This document shows, one piece after another, positions 63,818 to 64,000 of a stretch of 64,000 nucleotides of DNA (position 1 is the stretch's first letter; the number at the start of each line of letters is the position of its first letter). The position numbers and the translations under genes were made by a program. Under the pieces are notes generated by a model. It searched no databases. It was not told where the DNA came from and worked only from the letters and a program-made list of their open reading frames with translations. The DNA is from Asterias amurensis (taxonomy: Eukaryota; Echinodermata; Asteroidea; Forcipulatida; Asteriidae). The stretch lies in the NCBI RefSeq assembly GCF_032118995.1, contig NC_092661.1, positions 17,021,506 to 17,085,505 on the forward strand, read 5' to 3'.

Positions 63818-64000
63818 GACCGCTAGATTGTGAGTGAGAGTTTGTTTCCTTCATCCCACAATACATTTACTAAGATCAATGGTATTGAGAGAAAAGAAAT
63901 TTGATTTAAAACTATATTAATATCAAGAGATCTTTTATCCAATGATTCATAGCTATGAAGGAAGCAGCCTGCGAAGCTAAACAGTCATGAGTAATCACCC
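63818..64000. other. Non-coding DNA at the window edge
   Basis: Nothing recognised. Confidence 0.4.

Overview
The window is animal (metazoan) nuclear DNA. It is AT-rich, has spliced genes with GT-AG introns, and is packed with short inverted-repeat transposons, tRNA-derived SINEs, a BEL/Pao retrotransposon and a large foldback transposon. The overall repeat style and the FAAH2-type amidase suggest a marine deuterostome, most likely an echinoderm and probably a sea star. This is recognition from memory of echinoderm sequence style, not a database result.

Layout. 1-571: unique DNA. 577-8212: a full-length BEL/Pao LTR retrotransposon on the minus strand with near-identical 1.02-kb LTRs, a perfect 5-bp target duplication, a polypurine tract, and Gag-like and Pol ORFs lying in different frames. 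9669-15058: a complete six-coding-exon gene for a fatty-acid amide hydrolase 2-like protein (535 aa, intact Ser-Ser-Lys triad) on the plus strand. Its introns carry several MITEs and a decayed tandem duplicate of the start of exon 5. 15059-25043: non-coding, with SINEs, TTAA-flanked MITEs and a roughly 130-150 bp tandem array. 25044-25634: the 3'-terminal coding exon of an unidentified serine-rich basic protein on the minus strand. 25635-54011: almost entirely non-coding, with more than 25 copies or fragments of MITE and SINE families. 54019-60799: a 6.8-kb foldback element with a perfect 7-bp target duplication, ~1.54-kb near-identical inverted arms, several nested tandem-repeat domains and a 2.8-kb loop without a convincing gene. 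60807-64000: more TTAA MITEs plus two LINE reverse-transcriptase tail fragments.

How the parts relate. Only two cellular genes are supported: the amidase (complete) and the minus-strand terminal exon (its other exons were not found). The rest is a layered record of mobile DNA. At least six families (here called A, B, E, F, G, H) share TTAA target sites, and their TIRs mostly start with AG. They insert into each other's TTAA sites, into other MITEs and into a tandem array, and neighbouring elements can share one TTAA. The window supplies its own empty sites, so the insertions can be read directly. The most unusual object is the foldback element at 54-61 kb, which resembles the sea urchin TU and Drosophila FB/Galileo class in architecture.
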